The notes under the pieces are model-generated. The model did not search any database, was not told the origin of the DNA, and saw only the letters and a program-made list of their open reading frames with translations. Both the position numbers and the translations under genes were made by a program. Positions 8,893-18,329 of a stretch of 64,000 bases of DNA are shown piece after piece. This stretch comes from Microvirga subterranea (GTDB lineage Bacteria > Pseudomonadota > Alphaproteobacteria > Rhizobiales > Beijerinckiaceae), in assembly GCF_003350535.1 (NCBI RefSeq), contig NZ_QQBB01000003.1:372001-436000 (forward strand), given 5' to 3'. Each line of letters opens with the position of its first letter. Position 1 is the stretch's first letter.

Positions 8893-9056
8893 CAGCACAT
8901 TGAGAATAAAAGCGGCAGTAAGGGTGCGGAACGGGTTACTGTGCCTGCCGTAAGGACACAAGCTTGGCTGGCGCTTTCTTTTTCCTTCTCATCGCATGTC
9001 CAAATTGACGCATCCCGTTTGGGGTATGGCGGGCGGGCCCCTCCGGAGGCCGATCC

Positions 9057-10085
9057 TCACGCGCCAGCCGCCCTCTCGGCCTCGCTCCGTGCTTGACCGA
9101 GACCACGCCGTGCAGGCCCGCCACCTTCGCTTCGCTCGGAACCGGGGCGCTGGTCGATCTCGACCTCGTTCAGATGACGGGCGTGGGGCGGATTGTCCCC
9201 GGCGGGCCAGCCCTCCCGCTGGCGGGACCGGTCGCCGTCGGTCTCCTCCGTCTGGTCGTGAAGCAGCACGACCCGGGTCGGGAACGGCGTATCGATCCCG
9301 TTGTCCGCGAGGGCGGACTTGATGGCGGCGATGACCCTGCCCTGCGCGGCGACGACGCTGGCCCGCCGGGAGTCGGTCCACCACCGCACTCTGATGTTGA
9401 CGGCCGAGGCGTCGAGCGCCCAGGGGAAGGCTTCGGGCGGCGGATCCTTCTCCACCCCCGGGAGAGAGCCGATCGCCTTCAGGATTGCGTCGCAGGCCCG
9501 GTCGATGTCGTCGCCGTAGCCGATCCCGACGTCGTACTCCGAGCGACGCTCGGGAAAAGCCGTCCGCACGGTGACCGCACGGGTGTAGATGTCCGCATTG
9601 GGGATGACGACCCGCTGCCCGTCATAGGTGCGGATGAGGGTCGCCCGGGCATCGATGCGCTCGACGGTGCCCTCGAACTCGCCGGACCTGATCTGGTCGT
9701 TGGGCCTGAACGGCTGCCGGTAGAGGATCAGCAGGCCGGAGAGCCAGTTCTGCAGGATGTCCTTGAAGGCGAAGCCGATCGCGACGGAACCGATGCCGAG
9801 AGCCGAGATGATGTTCGCGGGCTTGACCGAGGGGAAAACGATCGTCGCCACGACCAGAAGGCCGAACAGGATCAGGGCCCAGCGGGCGAAGCCGCCGAGC
9901 AGAAGCCCGAGATCGTCGTGCTTGCGGCGCCGGAAGACGCCGATCACCGCCCTCTTGGCTGCCCAGCTTCCGGCCAGAAAGAGCCCGAACACCACGAGAG
10001 CGATGCCGAGGTTGGGAAGCACCCAGAAGAAGCCGTCGATGAACAGCTCGATCTTGCGAAGGGTCGGCTCGATGGCGTCGTCCAT
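9057..10085 (-). CDS. Small-conductance mechanosensitive channel (MscS family)
   Basis: The 342-residue inner-membrane protein has three N-terminal helices. The pore helix and MscS signature appear in IISALGIGSVAIGFAFKDIL and NWLSGLLILYRQPFRPNDQI, followed by the beta domain (EGTVERIDARATLIRTYDGQ) and the alpha/beta C-terminal domain (EYDVGIGYGDDIDRACDAIL). It releases solutes during hypo-osmotic shock. After about residue 280 a ~60-residue Arg/Glu/Gly-rich tail of low complexity extends past the family core and is probably disordered in the cytoplasm. It is a single-gene unit. Confidence 0.93.
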   Translation of the reverse strand: MDDAIEPTLRKIELFIDGFFWVLPNLGIALVVFGLFLAGSWAAKRAVIGVFRRRKHDDLGLLLGGFARWALILFGLLVVATIVFPSVKPANIISALGIGSVAIGFAFKDILQNWLSGLLILYRQPFRPNDQIRSGEFEGTVERIDARATLIRTYDGQRVVIPNADIYTRAVTVRTAFPERRSEYDVGIGYGDDIDRACDAILKAIGSLPGVEKDPPPEAFPWALDASAVNIRVRWWTDSRRASVVAAQGRVIAAIKSALADNGIDTPFPTRVVLLHDQTEETDGDRSRQREGWPAGDNPPHARHLNEVEIDQRPGSERSEGGGPARRGLGQARSEAERAAGA

Positions 10086-10244
10086 GTCGTCTCCCGAAAC
10101 CTGATCGTCGCGGCTGCGAGCAGGCGGCCTCGACGCGGCCCGGGGCGGGAAACGGCGAGCGGCCCGCCGATCCGCGGACCAGGAGGTAACGACGACGGAT
10201 CGTGCGGGTTCATCCGGGTGCGGGCGGCCCTCTGAGCCGGGCGC

Positions 10245-10946
10245 CTACCTGGAAACGGCCCCGGCCGTCGGGCGCCCATAGGCGGCCCGAACCTTCACGG
10301 CGGTGCCGAAGACCCGCGAGATCCCTTCCAGGAAGACGTCGAGGGCGTTGGCGATCACCCGCTCCTTGTCCTCCAGGACGGGCGATTCGTAGATGTACTT
10401 GCGGATGCCGTAATAGAAGATGCCGCTGTGGAGCACCCAGGCGAGCTCCAGTTCCGCCGGCGCGGGCGGCGACTGGGCGGGCAGCCCGGCCTCGTGCCGG
10501 TACTCCTCGACGATCCGGGCCAGGATCCGGTCCTGGATCATGCCGACATACCACCGGTTCAGGTCGAAGCCCTTGAGGCCGGAGAACAGGTAGATCCGCA
10601 TCCATTCGCGGGTGAAGATCGTGTTGGTGTAGTCGCGATAGAACTCCTCGAGCCTGACGCGGATCGGCCGAGAACGGTCGGCCAGCAGGTCATCCCAGGA
10701 ATCCTTCCAGCGGTCGATGTAGACCGTGCGGTAGACCTCCCGGATCAGCTCTTCCTTGCTCGGGAAATAGCGATAGAGCAGCGGCTGCGTGACGCCGAGC
10801 TTGCGGGCGAGTTCGCGGGTGCCGCCGTCGAAGCCCTCCTCCGAGAAGAGTTCCGTGGCCTTGCGGATGAAATCCTGGCGGCGCTGGTCGGGCGACAATC
10901 GGGTCCGCTTCGGTTCCACGGCCTCTGCCTGCTTCATCTTCTTCAT
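10245..10946 (-). CDS. TetR family transcriptional regulator
   Basis: The 233-residue protein has an N-terminal helix-turn-helix domain: RQDFIRKATELFSEEGFDGG, then TRELARKLGVTQPLLYRYFPSKEELIREVY. The C-terminal ligand domain has no close assignment. The start ATG 10946 (MKKMKQAEAVEPKRTR) gives a short basic lead-in; an in-frame extension to 11033 is not supported. It is divergent from an ABC importer and amidohydrolase module at 11308-15129. TetR regulators in this arrangement usually repress the neighbour and themselves until the substrate binds, and a palindrome sits between the two starts. Confidence 0.92.
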   Translation of the reverse strand: MKKMKQAEAVEPKRTRLSPDQRRQDFIRKATELFSEEGFDGGTRELARKLGVTQPLLYRYFPSKEELIREVYRTVYIDRWKDSWDDLLADRSRPIRVRLEEFYRDYTNTIFTREWMRIYLFSGLKGFDLNRWYVGMIQDRILARIVEEYRHEAGLPAQSPPAPAELELAWVLHSGIFYYGIRKYIYESPVLEDKERVIANALDVFLEGISRVFGTAVKVRAAYGRPTAGAVSR

Positions 10947-11307
10947 GGCGACCCGTCGAATGGCTGGCCGGTTCCGGCCAGACGCGAAAGCCCTCGTGGC
11001 TGCCTTCCTATGCCGGCCGCTCCGCAAAGCCAACCCGGTAGAAAGACGAGGTGATCCAGCGGCCTCAAAAAGCGGCCGAATGCCTTCATCATGGCACTCA
11101 AAAGGGCTAGAGGCTAGAATTTTATCATATGATAATTATAAGTAGTTTTCACTTGATAAATGATGACGCTCGCCCGATGATCGTTGCCTTCACCCGGCTG
11201 CGACGCGGGCGGGAAGAACCTACGGGGCCGGAGAGGGCCGCCCATGCGGGCGGTTGAGAGCCCCCAACAAAAACAAGCAATCCAACGCAGCGAGGAGAGG
11301 AATGGTC
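10947..11307. other. Regulatory region between tetR-type gene and ABC importer genes
   Basis: A 361-bp divergent spacer. An AT-rich island at about 11115-11165 stands out in otherwise GC-rich DNA and contains a 14-bp palindrome. The GAGGAG ribosome site for the importer gene is at 11292-11297. No coding sequence is convincing here. Confidence 0.55.
11122..11135. promoter_or_regulatory. Perfect 14-bp palindrome, candidate TetR operator
   Basis: TTATCATATGATAA is an exact palindrome in the AT-rich part of the divergent spacer, 176 bp from the regulator start and about 170 bp from the importer start. A related half-site TGATAAATGATG follows at 11154-11165. TetR-family operators are commonly 14-20 bp palindromes in such spacers. 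Binding is inferred. Confidence 0.5.
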
Positions 11308-12348
11308 ATGTTCAAGAGGCTAAAAGGTGCTCTGACGGCTATCACGACTGCAGCGGCCCTGATGCTGCCCGCGGCGGCCGCGCACGCTCAGGACAAGTTC
11401 ACGTTCATGTTCCCGGTCAAGAGCGTGCTCCAGTATCACCCGTTCTACATCGCCCAGGAGCTCGGCTACTTCAAACAGGAGAACCTGGACGTCCGGTTCG
11501 AGGTGGCGAACGGCTCGAGCGCCGCCCTGCGCCAGCTCATCGCCGGCAATGCCGACGCGGCGCTTCCCAGCCCCGGCGCGTTCCTGAACGCGGTCGCGCA
11601 GGGCAACGACCTGCGCTGGGTCTTCTCCTACGAGTACGCGAACATCTTTACGCTGGTGACGCCCGCAAACGGCCCAGTGAAGACCGTGGCGGACCTCAAG
11701 GGCAAGAGCGTCGGCGTGTCGGAGCTGTCGGGTGGCGAGGTGCCGCTCGTCCGCGCGGTCCTGCGCAAGGCGGGCCTCGGCGAGAACGACGTGAAGATCC
11801 TGCCCGTCGGCGAAGGCTCAGCTCTCACCGTCCAGGCGCTTCAGAGCGGCCAGGTGAACGCCTACTCGTCCAGCCTCTTCGACGTGGCGGCGATCGAGGC
11901 CGCCGGCCATCCGATGCAGGTGATCCTGCCGCCGGACGCGCAGCTCTACCCCGCCAACGGCATCGCCACCACGGCCGAGAACCTCAACAAGAAGCGCGAC
12001 CAGATCGTGCGCTTCACCCGCGCGGTCGCCAAGGGCATCGCCTACGTGAAGGCCAATCCGGACCGTGCCCTGCAGATGGCCAAGAAGCTCGGGCCGGAGG
12101 AGTTCGAAAACGAGAAGTTCATCACCTACGGCTGGAAGGCGATCCAGACTCTCACGACCCCGCCGCCCGCCCTCAAGGACCAGCCGATCGGCGCCCACTA
12201 CACGGAAGGCTTCAAGAACTACCACGACTTCCTGCGGGCCGGAAAGGAAGAGGAAGGCGCCCTTCCCAAGGACGTGGATCTGACGAAGGCCCTCGATTCG
12301 TCGCTCCTGAAGGACATCAACAACTTCGACCGCGCCGCCCTGAAGTAG
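11308..12348 (+). CDS. ABC transporter substrate-binding protein (NitT/TauT, SsuA-like)
   Basis: The 346-residue protein begins with a Sec signal peptide (LTAITTAAALMLPAAAAHAQ, cleavage after AHA). The mature protein is a type 2 periplasmic binding fold of the SsuA/THI5-like family, with YHPFYIAQELGYFKQENLDV, NGSSAALRQLIAGNADAALP and VADLKGKSVGVSELSGG. Such proteins bind nitrate, sulfonates, pyrimidine precursors or aromatic acids; the ligand here is unknown. ATG 11308 (MFKRLKG) is preferred for the spacing to AGGAG; ATG 11302 is two codons upstream. It is the first gene of the importer operon. Confidence 0.92.
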   Translation: MFKRLKGALTAITTAAALMLPAAAAHAQDKFTFMFPVKSVLQYHPFYIAQELGYFKQENLDVRFEVANGSSAALRQLIAGNADAALPSPGAFLNAVAQGNDLRWVFSYEYANIFTLVTPANGPVKTVADLKGKSVGVSELSGGEVPLVRAVLRKAGLGENDVKILPVGEGSALTVQALQSGQVNAYSSSLFDVAAIEAAGHPMQVILPPDAQLYPANGIATTAENLNKKRDQIVRFTRAVAKGIAYVKANPDRALQMAKKLGPEEFENEKFITYGWKAIQTLTTPPPALKDQPIGAHYTEGFKNYHDFLRAGKEEEGALPKDVDLTKALDSSLLKDINNFDRAALK

Positions 12349-12363
12349 CGAGACGTTCAGCTG

Positions 12364-13176
12364 ATGCCCAATCCCAAGCTCCAACTGGTGGGGGCTCCGT
12401 TCACCGGAGCCTCCGAGAGATCGGTCATCCAGACGCGGTCGATCTCGAAGATCTTCAGCCTCCCCGAAGGACCGGTCACGGCCCTGAAGGACGTCAACAT
12501 CACCGTGAACAAGGGCGACTTCGTCTCCTTCGTCGGCCCGAGCGGTTGCGGCAAGTCCACCCTGCTCAACATCATCGCGGGCCTTCTGCCGCCGAGCTCG
12601 GGAACGGCGGAGCTCTACGGCGAGGCGATCACCTCGCCCTCGCGCCGCATGGGCTTCATGTTCCAGACCGCGGTGCTGCTACCGTGGCGCACCGTGGAGG
12701 CGAACGTGCTTCTGCCGGCGGAGGTCTACGGCCTGAAGCCCGACAGCGTGCGCGAGAAGGCCCGGTCCGTCATCGAAGCGGTCGGCCTGAAGGACTTCAT
12801 CAAGGCCTATCCCAAGCAGCTCTCTGGCGGCATGCAGCAGCGCGTGGCGCTGGCCCGCGTGCTCACCTACGAGCCCGAGATCCTGCTCATGGACGAGCCC
12901 TTCGGGGCGCTCGACGAGTTCACCCGCGAGGCGATGAATCTCGAGCTGATGCGCATCACGCAATCGGCCGGGATCACCTGCATCTTCGTCACCCACAACA
13001 TCACCGAGGCGGTATTCCTGTCGGACAAGGTGGTGGTGATGACGCCCCGCCCCGGCAAGGTCTCCGGCGTCCTGGACGTGCAGCTGCCGCGGCCGCGCGA
13101 GATCGACACCATGAAGGACCCGGCCTTCGCCGACATGATCTTCGAGGTGCGCAGCCTTCTCGGCCGTCACATCTAA
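12364..13176 (+). CDS. ABC transporter ATP-binding protein (NitT/TauT, SsuB-like)
   Basis: The 270-residue ATPase has Walker [18 protein letters not shown]-loop [13 protein letters not shown], signature [16 protein letters not shown], Walker [15 protein letters not shown] and switch His [18 protein letters not shown] after the Q-loop is typical of the SsuB/TauB/NrtD group. It energises import through the permease encoded next. The gap from the binding-protein gene is 15 bp and to the permease gene 18 bp, consistent with one transcript. Confidence 0.95.
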   Translation: MPNPKLQLVGAPFTGASERSVIQTRSISKIFSLPEGPVTALKDVNITVNKGDFVSFVGPSGCGKSTLLNIIAGLLPPSSGTAELYGEAITSPSRRMGFMFQTAVLLPWRTVEANVLLPAEVYGLKPDSVREKARSVIEAVGLKDFIKAYPKQLSGGMQQRVALARVLTYEPEILLMDEPFGALDEFTREAMNLELMRITQSAGITCIFVTHNITEAVFLSDKVVVMTPRPGKVSGVLDVQLPRPREIDTMKDPAFADMIFEVRSLLGRHI

Positions 13177-13194
13177 CCCGAGCGGAGCCCTGTC

Positions 13195-14001
13195 ATGAAA
13201 CATCCCGACCAGTGGACCGACACCGCCAAGCAGCGCCGCCACGACTGGTATTTCCGCCTCGGCACGATCGGCATCGGCGTCGTCATCCTCGCTCTGTGGG
13301 AGCTTCTCCCCCTGTTGGGGCTGGTGAACCCTATCATCCTGCCGCCCTTCACGAAGGTGGCGGAGGCGCTCTACACCCTGATGCAGCAGCCCTTCTTCCC
13401 CGGCCATCTCGCGGTGACCTTCAACGAAATCATGATCGGCTTCGTGGTGGGGACGCTGCTCGGCCTCGGCATCGGCATCGCGCTCGCCGTCTGGCCCGCC
13501 GCCAAGCGCCTCACCTATCCCTTCGTGGTTGGCTTCCAGGCGATCCCGAAGATCGTGTTCGCGCCGCTCTTCATCGCCTGGTTCGGCTTCGGCCAGACCT
13601 CGAAGATCGTGATGGCGGTGGTGATCGCGTTCTTTCCGGTCCTCATCAACACGATGGTGGGGCTCGAATCCGTGCCCTCCGACGCCCGCAAGCTCATGCG
13701 CTCGCTGAAGGCCACGCCGCTCCAGATCTTCTGGAAGGTGTCGTTCCTGCACGCGCTGCCGATCATCTTCGCGGGCATCCAGGCCGCCTTCACCTTCGCG
13801 GTGATCGGCGCGATCGTGGGCGAGTTTGTGGGCGCGCAGGAGGGCCTCGGCTATCTTCTGAACCTCTACAACTTCCAGCTCCGGATCGACCGCGCCTTTG
13901 CGGTCATCGTGATCCTGGCCGGCATCGGCGCGGCCGGCTTCTTCATCCTCGAATGGATGGACCGGAAATTCATCTTCTGGCGCGAGGACCGGTCGCACTA
14001 G
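13195..14001 (+). CDS. ABC transporter permease (NitT/TauT, SsuC-like)
   Basis: The 268-residue inner-membrane protein has about six helices. The EAA-type coupling region to the ATPase is visible around LKATPLQIFWKVSFLHALP, and the terminal helices around GYLLNLYNFQLRIDRAFAV. It forms the channel of the importer as a probable homodimer. Size and helix pattern match SsuC/TauC permeases. It follows the ATPase gene by 18 bp and precedes the amidohydrolase gene by 54 bp. Confidence 0.94.
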   Translation: MKHPDQWTDTAKQRRHDWYFRLGTIGIGVVILALWELLPLLGLVNPIILPPFTKVAEALYTLMQQPFFPGHLAVTFNEIMIGFVVGTLLGLGIGIALAVWPAAKRLTYPFVVGFQAIPKIVFAPLFIAWFGFGQTSKIVMAVVIAFFPVLINTMVGLESVPSDARKLMRSLKATPLQIFWKVSFLHALPIIFAGIQAAFTFAVIGAIVGEFVGAQEGLGYLLNLYNFQLRIDRAFAVIVILAGIGAAGFFILEWMDRKFIFWREDRSH

Positions 14002-14055
14002 CGGCCGGTCTCACCCCTCCCTCCTTGACTGACTGAACGGAGCACCACGAGTCCC

Positions 14056-15129
14056 ATGATCGACCGCAGGAACCGCTACGGCCGCACCGCCGCCCGCAAC
14101 CACACCGCGGACGGGCGGGCGCGCCGCCCGCACACCACCACCATCGACATCCACGCCCACATCTTCGTGCCGCAGGCCGCGGCGCATGCCGGGCCGCACG
14201 TGAACATGAGCCGGATCCCGCTGGCCCATTTCGCGAGCGAGCAGACGCGCGAGATCAACAAGCTTCAAGACGGCGACCGCGCCAATGTGATGACCAAGAT
14301 CGACCAGCGCCTGTTCGATCTCGACGCGATGGCGATCGACGTACAGGTGGTCGCTCCGGCCCCGCCGCAATGCTACTACTCGGTCGACACGGAGATCGCC
14401 CGTGTCGGGCACCGCCTCGTCAACGAGGGCATCGTGGAGTATTGCTCGCGCCGCCCCGACCGCTTCGTCGGTCTCGGCACGGTAACCTTGCAGGAGCCGG
14501 AGCTGGCGGTCAGCGAACTCGAATACGTGATGAACGATCTCGGCCTGAAGGGCGTGCAGATCCTCACCAACGTGGACGGCCAGGAGCTGTCAGACCCGAA
14601 GTTCCAGCCCTTCTACGCCCGGGCGGAGCAGCTCGGCGCCTTCATCATGATGCATCCGAACGGCTTCACCCACGGCGACCGGCTGACGGATTTCTACTTC
14701 AACAACGTCGTCGGGAACCCCTTCGAGACAACGCTCGCCCTGCACAAGCTGATCTTCTCGGGCACCCTCGCCCGCTTCCCCGAGCTGAAGCTGATGGCGG
14801 TCCACGGCGGCGGCTACCTTCCGGCCTATTCGGGCCGCATCGACCATGCCTGGGGGGCGCGAGAGGATGCGCACGCGAACCTGCCCCTGCCGCCGACCAC
14901 CTACCTCCGGCAGGTCTATCTCGACACGGTGGTGTTCACCTACCACCAGCTCGCCTACATGATCGAGCTGTTCGGGCCCGACCGCATCCTGATGGGCACG
15001 GACTATCCGTACGACATGGCCGAGTACAATCCCGTCGGGCACATCGCCGGGATCGATGGGATGGACGAGACGACCCTGAGCCAGATCGCCGGCGGCAACG
15101 CTGCGCGCCTTCTCGGGCTGAACCTCTAA
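14056..15129 (+). CDS. Amidohydrolase family 2 protein (ACMSD / gamma-resorcylate decarboxylase-like)
   Basis: The 357-residue TIM-barrel metalloenzyme carries the N-terminal HxH metal motif in TIDIHAHIFVP, further His ligands in FIMMHPNGF and LMAVHGGGYLPAY, and the Asp in ILMGTDYPYDMAEYNP. This set matches the ACMSD-like group, many members of which decarboxylate aromatic or muconate acids non-oxidatively. It closes the ABC importer operon, so it probably acts on the imported compound, which suggests an aromatic or heterocyclic carboxylic acid. The ~30 residues before the HxH are Arg-rich and the true start may lie slightly downstream. Confidence 0.87.
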   Translation: MIDRRNRYGRTAARNHTADGRARRPHTTTIDIHAHIFVPQAAAHAGPHVNMSRIPLAHFASEQTREINKLQDGDRANVMTKIDQRLFDLDAMAIDVQVVAPAPPQCYYSVDTEIARVGHRLVNEGIVEYCSRRPDRFVGLGTVTLQEPELAVSELEYVMNDLGLKGVQILTNVDGQELSDPKFQPFYARAEQLGAFIMMHPNGFTHGDRLTDFYFNNVVGNPFETTLALHKLIFSGTLARFPELKLMAVHGGGYLPAYSGRIDHAWGAREDAHANLPLPPTTYLRQVYLDTVVFTYHQLAYMIELFGPDRILMGTDYPYDMAEYNPVGHIAGIDGMDETTLSQIAGGNAARLLGLNL

Positions 15130-15154
15130 GAGAAACCTGCCTTCGGGGCTGGAG

Positions 15155-15181
15155 TCGGGCGCCCTCTTGGCGCCCGATTTT
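15155..15181 (+). terminator. Rho-independent terminator of the ABC-amidohydrolase operon
   Basis: TCGGGCGCC (15155-15163) pairs with GGCGCCCGA (15169-15177) across a CTCTT loop and is followed directly by TTTT. It lies 26 bp after the amidohydrolase stop. Confidence 0.85.
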
Positions 15182-15228
15182 GCGTCTTGGGTGACGTTCA
15201 CGAGCGTCGTCGAGACGGAGTGACCCGA

Positions 15229-15591
15229 ATGATCGCGTGCAGTCTCACGCAACCAGCGCCTTTGCCGAGACCGGCCAGGAAAGCGCCCCTGCGCGCTCTT
15301 GCCTGGATGGGCATCCTTCTTGCCCTGGGTACGCCAGCCCTGGCCATCGAGGAGCCGGTGGTCTGGCGCGATCCGGACACCGGCTGCGCCTATCTCCTCG
15401 GCCCGCAGGGTGGGATTGCGCCGCGCTATCTGCGCGACGGATCGCCCGATTGCCCGGACGCCAAGGTCGGGTCCCGCGTCATCGACGACACGGCCCGCGG
15501 GCTTGCGCAGGGGCTCGATGCGCTCAAGCGCGAGGTGGAACGCCTGCGCCAGCGCTTCCAGGACCCCAATCGGCAGGAGGAGCGCCTCTGA
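15229..15591 (+). CDS. Small exported hypothetical protein
   Basis: The 120-residue protein starts at ATG 15229 with GGAG eight bases upstream; a longer in-frame start at 15187 lacks a site. A hydrophobic signal (LRALAWMGILLALGTPALA) comes after a basic N-region. The mature part has WRDPDTGCAYLLGPQGGIAP and DGSPDCPDA, giving two Cys that may pair, then an amphipathic C-terminal helix (ALKREVERLRQRFQD) that could form a coiled coil. Function is unknown. It is probably periplasmic. It converges on the dehydrogenase operon, 15 bp away. Confidence 0.65.
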   Translation: MIACSLTQPAPLPRPARKAPLRALAWMGILLALGTPALAIEEPVVWRDPDTGCAYLLGPQGGIAPRYLRDGSPDCPDAKVGSRVIDDTARGLAQGLDALKREVERLRQRFQDPNRQEERL

Positions 15592-15606
15592 TGCCGGGAT
15601 CCGGCG

Positions 15607-17007
15607 TCAGATATGGAGGCCCTGGCCGTAGAGCGCCTTGATGGCGGCCTCCTGGAACGCTTCTCCTTGCGTCGGATGGGCGTGGATCGTGCCGGCGATG
15701 TCCTCGAGCCGGGCGCCCATCTCGAGCGCGAGACCGAAGGCGGCCGAAAGCTCCGACACCCCCTGCCCCACCGCCTGGATTCCGAGCACGAGATGGTTGT
15801 CGGCGCGGGCGACCACGCGCACGAAGCCGTCCTCGCCGATCTTCGTCATCGCGCGGCCGTTGGCCGAGTACGGGAACTGCGCGACCCGGACCTCGCCGCC
15901 GCCCTTGCGCGCCTCGTCGGGCGACAGGCCAACCGACACGATCTCCGGATCCGTGAAGCACACGGCTGGGATCGCCCGCTTGTCCCAGACGCGGTCGTGG
16001 CCGGCGACGATCTCCGCCACCATCTCGCCCTGCGCCATGGCGCGATGCGCCAGCATCGGCTCGCCGGTGACGTCGCCGATGGCAAAGATGCCGCGCATGG
16101 AGGTCTGGCACCGCTCGCCGATGCGGATGAAGGGGCCGTCCATGTCGAGGACGAGTTCCTCGATGCCCCAGCCCTGCGTCACCGGCCTGCGTCCGACCGT
16201 GACTAGAACTCTGTCGGCGGAGAGCTGGACCTCCGAGCCGTCCGCCGCTTCGACGAGAAGCGCGTCTCCGGCCCGTGAAAGCCCCCTCGCCTTCGCGCCG
16301 GTCATCACCTCGATCCCAAGCGCCTTGAGGCGCTTGGAGACCGGCTGGGTCAGCTCGGAATCGTATTGCGGCAGGATGCGGGACTGGGCTTCCACCACGG
16401 CGACCTTCGCGCCCATCTTGGCGAAGGCCGTGCCGAGCTCGAGGCCGATATAGCCGCCGCCGACGACTGCGAGCCGTTCGGGAACGCTCGTCAGCGAAAG
16501 CGCCTCGGTCGAGGAGATCACCTGCCCGCCGAAGGGCAGGCTCGGCAGCTCGACCGGCGCCGAGCCGGTCGCGATCACGATGGTCTCGGCGCGGATCACC
16601 TGCCGGCCGGTCTCTGTCTCCACCTCCACGGTCTTGCCGTCCCTGAACCGCGCCATGCCCTCGACGATCTTAACCTTCGACCGCTTGAGCAGCCCCGCCA
16701 CGCCGTTGTTGAGACGCCCGACGATGCCGTCCTTCCAGGCGATGGTCCGGGCGAGATCGATCTCCGGCCGCGCGACCGTGATGCCGAGCGGGTTGCGCCC
16801 TGCCGAGAGGTGCAGAACCCGGTCGTATTCCTCGGCCGCATGGATGAGCGCCTTCGACGGGATGCAGCCCACGTTGAGGCAGGTGCCGCCGGGCTTGCGC
16901 GCGTCGACGATCACCGTGTCGATGCCGAGCTGTCCGGCGCGGATGGCGCAGACATAGCCGCCGGGGCCGGCGCCGATGACCAGGAGCTTGCAGGAAATGT
17001 CCTTCAT
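15607..17007 (-). CDS. lpdV: Dihydrolipoyl dehydrogenase (E3 of the branched-chain 2-oxoacid dehydrogenase)
   Basis: The 466-residue flavoprotein reoxidises the E2 lipoyl group with NAD+. The FAD site is [19 protein letters not shown], the redox disulfide is in [15 protein letters not shown], the NAD site is [15 protein letters not shown], and the C-terminal His/Glu pair is in [14 protein letters not shown]. Being last in an operon with E1alpha, E1beta and E2 points to a complex-dedicated E3. The start is 4 bp after the E2 stop. The symbol is by analogy with the Pseudomonas bkd operon. Confidence 0.95.
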   Translation of the reverse strand: MKDISCKLLVIGAGPGGYVCAIRAGQLGIDTVIVDARKPGGTCLNVGCIPSKALIHAAEEYDRVLHLSAGRNPLGITVARPEIDLARTIAWKDGIVGRLNNGVAGLLKRSKVKIVEGMARFRDGKTVEVETETGRQVIRAETIVIATGSAPVELPSLPFGGQVISSTEALSLTSVPERLAVVGGGYIGLELGTAFAKMGAKVAVVEAQSRILPQYDSELTQPVSKRLKALGIEVMTGAKARGLSRAGDALLVEAADGSEVQLSADRVLVTVGRRPVTQGWGIEELVLDMDGPFIRIGERCQTSMRGIFAIGDVTGEPMLAHRAMAQGEMVAEIVAGHDRVWDKRAIPAVCFTDPEIVSVGLSPDEARKGGGEVRVAQFPYSANGRAMTKIGEDGFVRVVARADNHLVLGIQAVGQGVSELSAAFGLALEMGARLEDIAGTIHAHPTQGEAFQEAAIKALYGQGLHI

Positions 17008-17011
17008 CGGC

Positions 17012-18328
17012 TCAAGCCTCCACGAAGATCATCGCCGGGGTCTCCAGCAGGGTCTTGATGCGCTGGATGAAGACCGCCGCGTCCCAGCCGTCGATGATGC
17101 GGTGGTCGAAGCTGGAGGAGAGGTTCATCATCTTGCGGGGGATGAAGGTCGATCCGTCCCAGACCGGGCGCACGACCATCTTGTTGACGCCAACGATGGC
17201 GACCTCCGGGTGGTTGATCACCGGCGTCGTGGCGATGCCGCCCATGGCGCCGAGCGACGTGATGGTGATGGTCGAGCCGCCGAGCTCGTCGCGGGTCGCC
17301 GTGCTGGATTTCGCGGCCTCCGCGAGCCGGCTCAGCTCCGCCGCGCAGCCCCAGAGGTCGCGCGCCTCCGCATGCCGGACGACCGGCACCACGAGGCCGG
17401 ACGCGGTCTGCGTCGCGATGCCGATATGGACGCCCGCATGCTGATGCACGATGCCGGCCTCGTCGTCGTAGAGCGCGTTCAGCTGCGGCTGCTCCGCAAT
17501 GGCCTTCACCATGGCGCGCATGAGGAACGGCAGGATCGTCAGCTTCGGCTTGTCGGCGCGCTTGTTGGCGTTGAGCGCCGCGCGCAGGTCCTCCAATGCC
17601 GTGACATCGACCTCTTCCACGTAGGTGATGTGCGGAATGCGCGATTTGGCGATCGCCATCTTCTCGGCGATGCGCCGGCGCAAGCCCACGACCTTGATCT
17701 GCTCGACCTCGGTCCTGGGGGCGAGCCCCGGCTCGCGGGCCACCTGCGGCCCATGGGCGAAGAAGGCGTCGACATCCTCGTGCGTGATGCGCCCGCCCGG
17801 CCCCGTGCCGGGCACCTGCCGCAAGTCGATCCCCGCCTCGCGCGCCCTGAGGCGCACGGCAGGCGAGGCAATCGGCTTGTCGCCCTCGGCCCGCATGGGC
17901 GCCGGGCGGGACAGCCGCGGGGCATGGTTCTTCGGCGCTTCGCTCGGGGTGCGCGGCGTCATGAGTCTGGCGGGCGCGCCCGGCTCGGCGGGCGGTTCGA
18001 TGGCCGCCGGCTTGCTGGCGGCGGGCTGCGCGGGCGCCGCGGCCGGCTTCTCCTCGGCGGGAGGCGCCGATACAACCGTTCCCTCGCCCTCCACCTTGAG
18101 GCGGATCAGCGGCGAGCCGATCGCTACCACGTCGCCGATATCGGCGCCGAGCCAGACCACCTCGCCATCCACCGGCGAGGGAATTTCCACCGTCGCCTTG
18201 TCGGTCATGACGGCCGCCAGGACCGCATCCTCGCGCACGAGGTCGCCGACCTTCACGTGCCATTCGACGAGTTCCGCCTCGGCGATGCCTTCGCCCACAT
18301 CGGGCATTTTGATCAGGTGCTCGCCCAT
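17012..18328 (-). CDS. bkdB: Branched-chain 2-oxoacid dehydrogenase E2 (lipoamide acyltransferase)
   Basis: The 438-residue protein has three recognisable parts. The lipoyl domain carries its Lys in [18 protein letters not shown]. The peripheral-subunit-binding domain is [20 protein letters not shown] to [11 protein letters not shown]. The catalytic domain has the His/Asp pair in [17 protein letters not shown]. Ala/Pro-rich flexible linkers separate them. E2 forms the core of the complex and transfers branched acyl groups to CoA. It has one lipoyl domain, as usual for BCKDH E2. The start is one base after the E1beta stop. Confidence 0.95.
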   Translation of the reverse strand: MGEHLIKMPDVGEGIAEAELVEWHVKVGDLVREDAVLAAVMTDKATVEIPSPVDGEVVWLGADIGDVVAIGSPLIRLKVEGEGTVVSAPPAEEKPAAAPAQPAASKPAAIEPPAEPGAPARLMTPRTPSEAPKNHAPRLSRPAPMRAEGDKPIASPAVRLRAREAGIDLRQVPGTGPGGRITHEDVDAFFAHGPQVAREPGLAPRTEVEQIKVVGLRRRIAEKMAIAKSRIPHITYVEEVDVTALEDLRAALNANKRADKPKLTILPFLMRAMVKAIAEQPQLNALYDDEAGIVHQHAGVHIGIATQTASGLVVPVVRHAEARDLWGCAAELSRLAEAAKSSTATRDELGGSTITITSLGAMGGIATTPVINHPEVAIVGVNKMVVRPVWDGSTFIPRKMMNLSSSFDHRIIDGWDAAVFIQRIKTLLETPAMIFVEA

Positions 18329-18329
18329 G

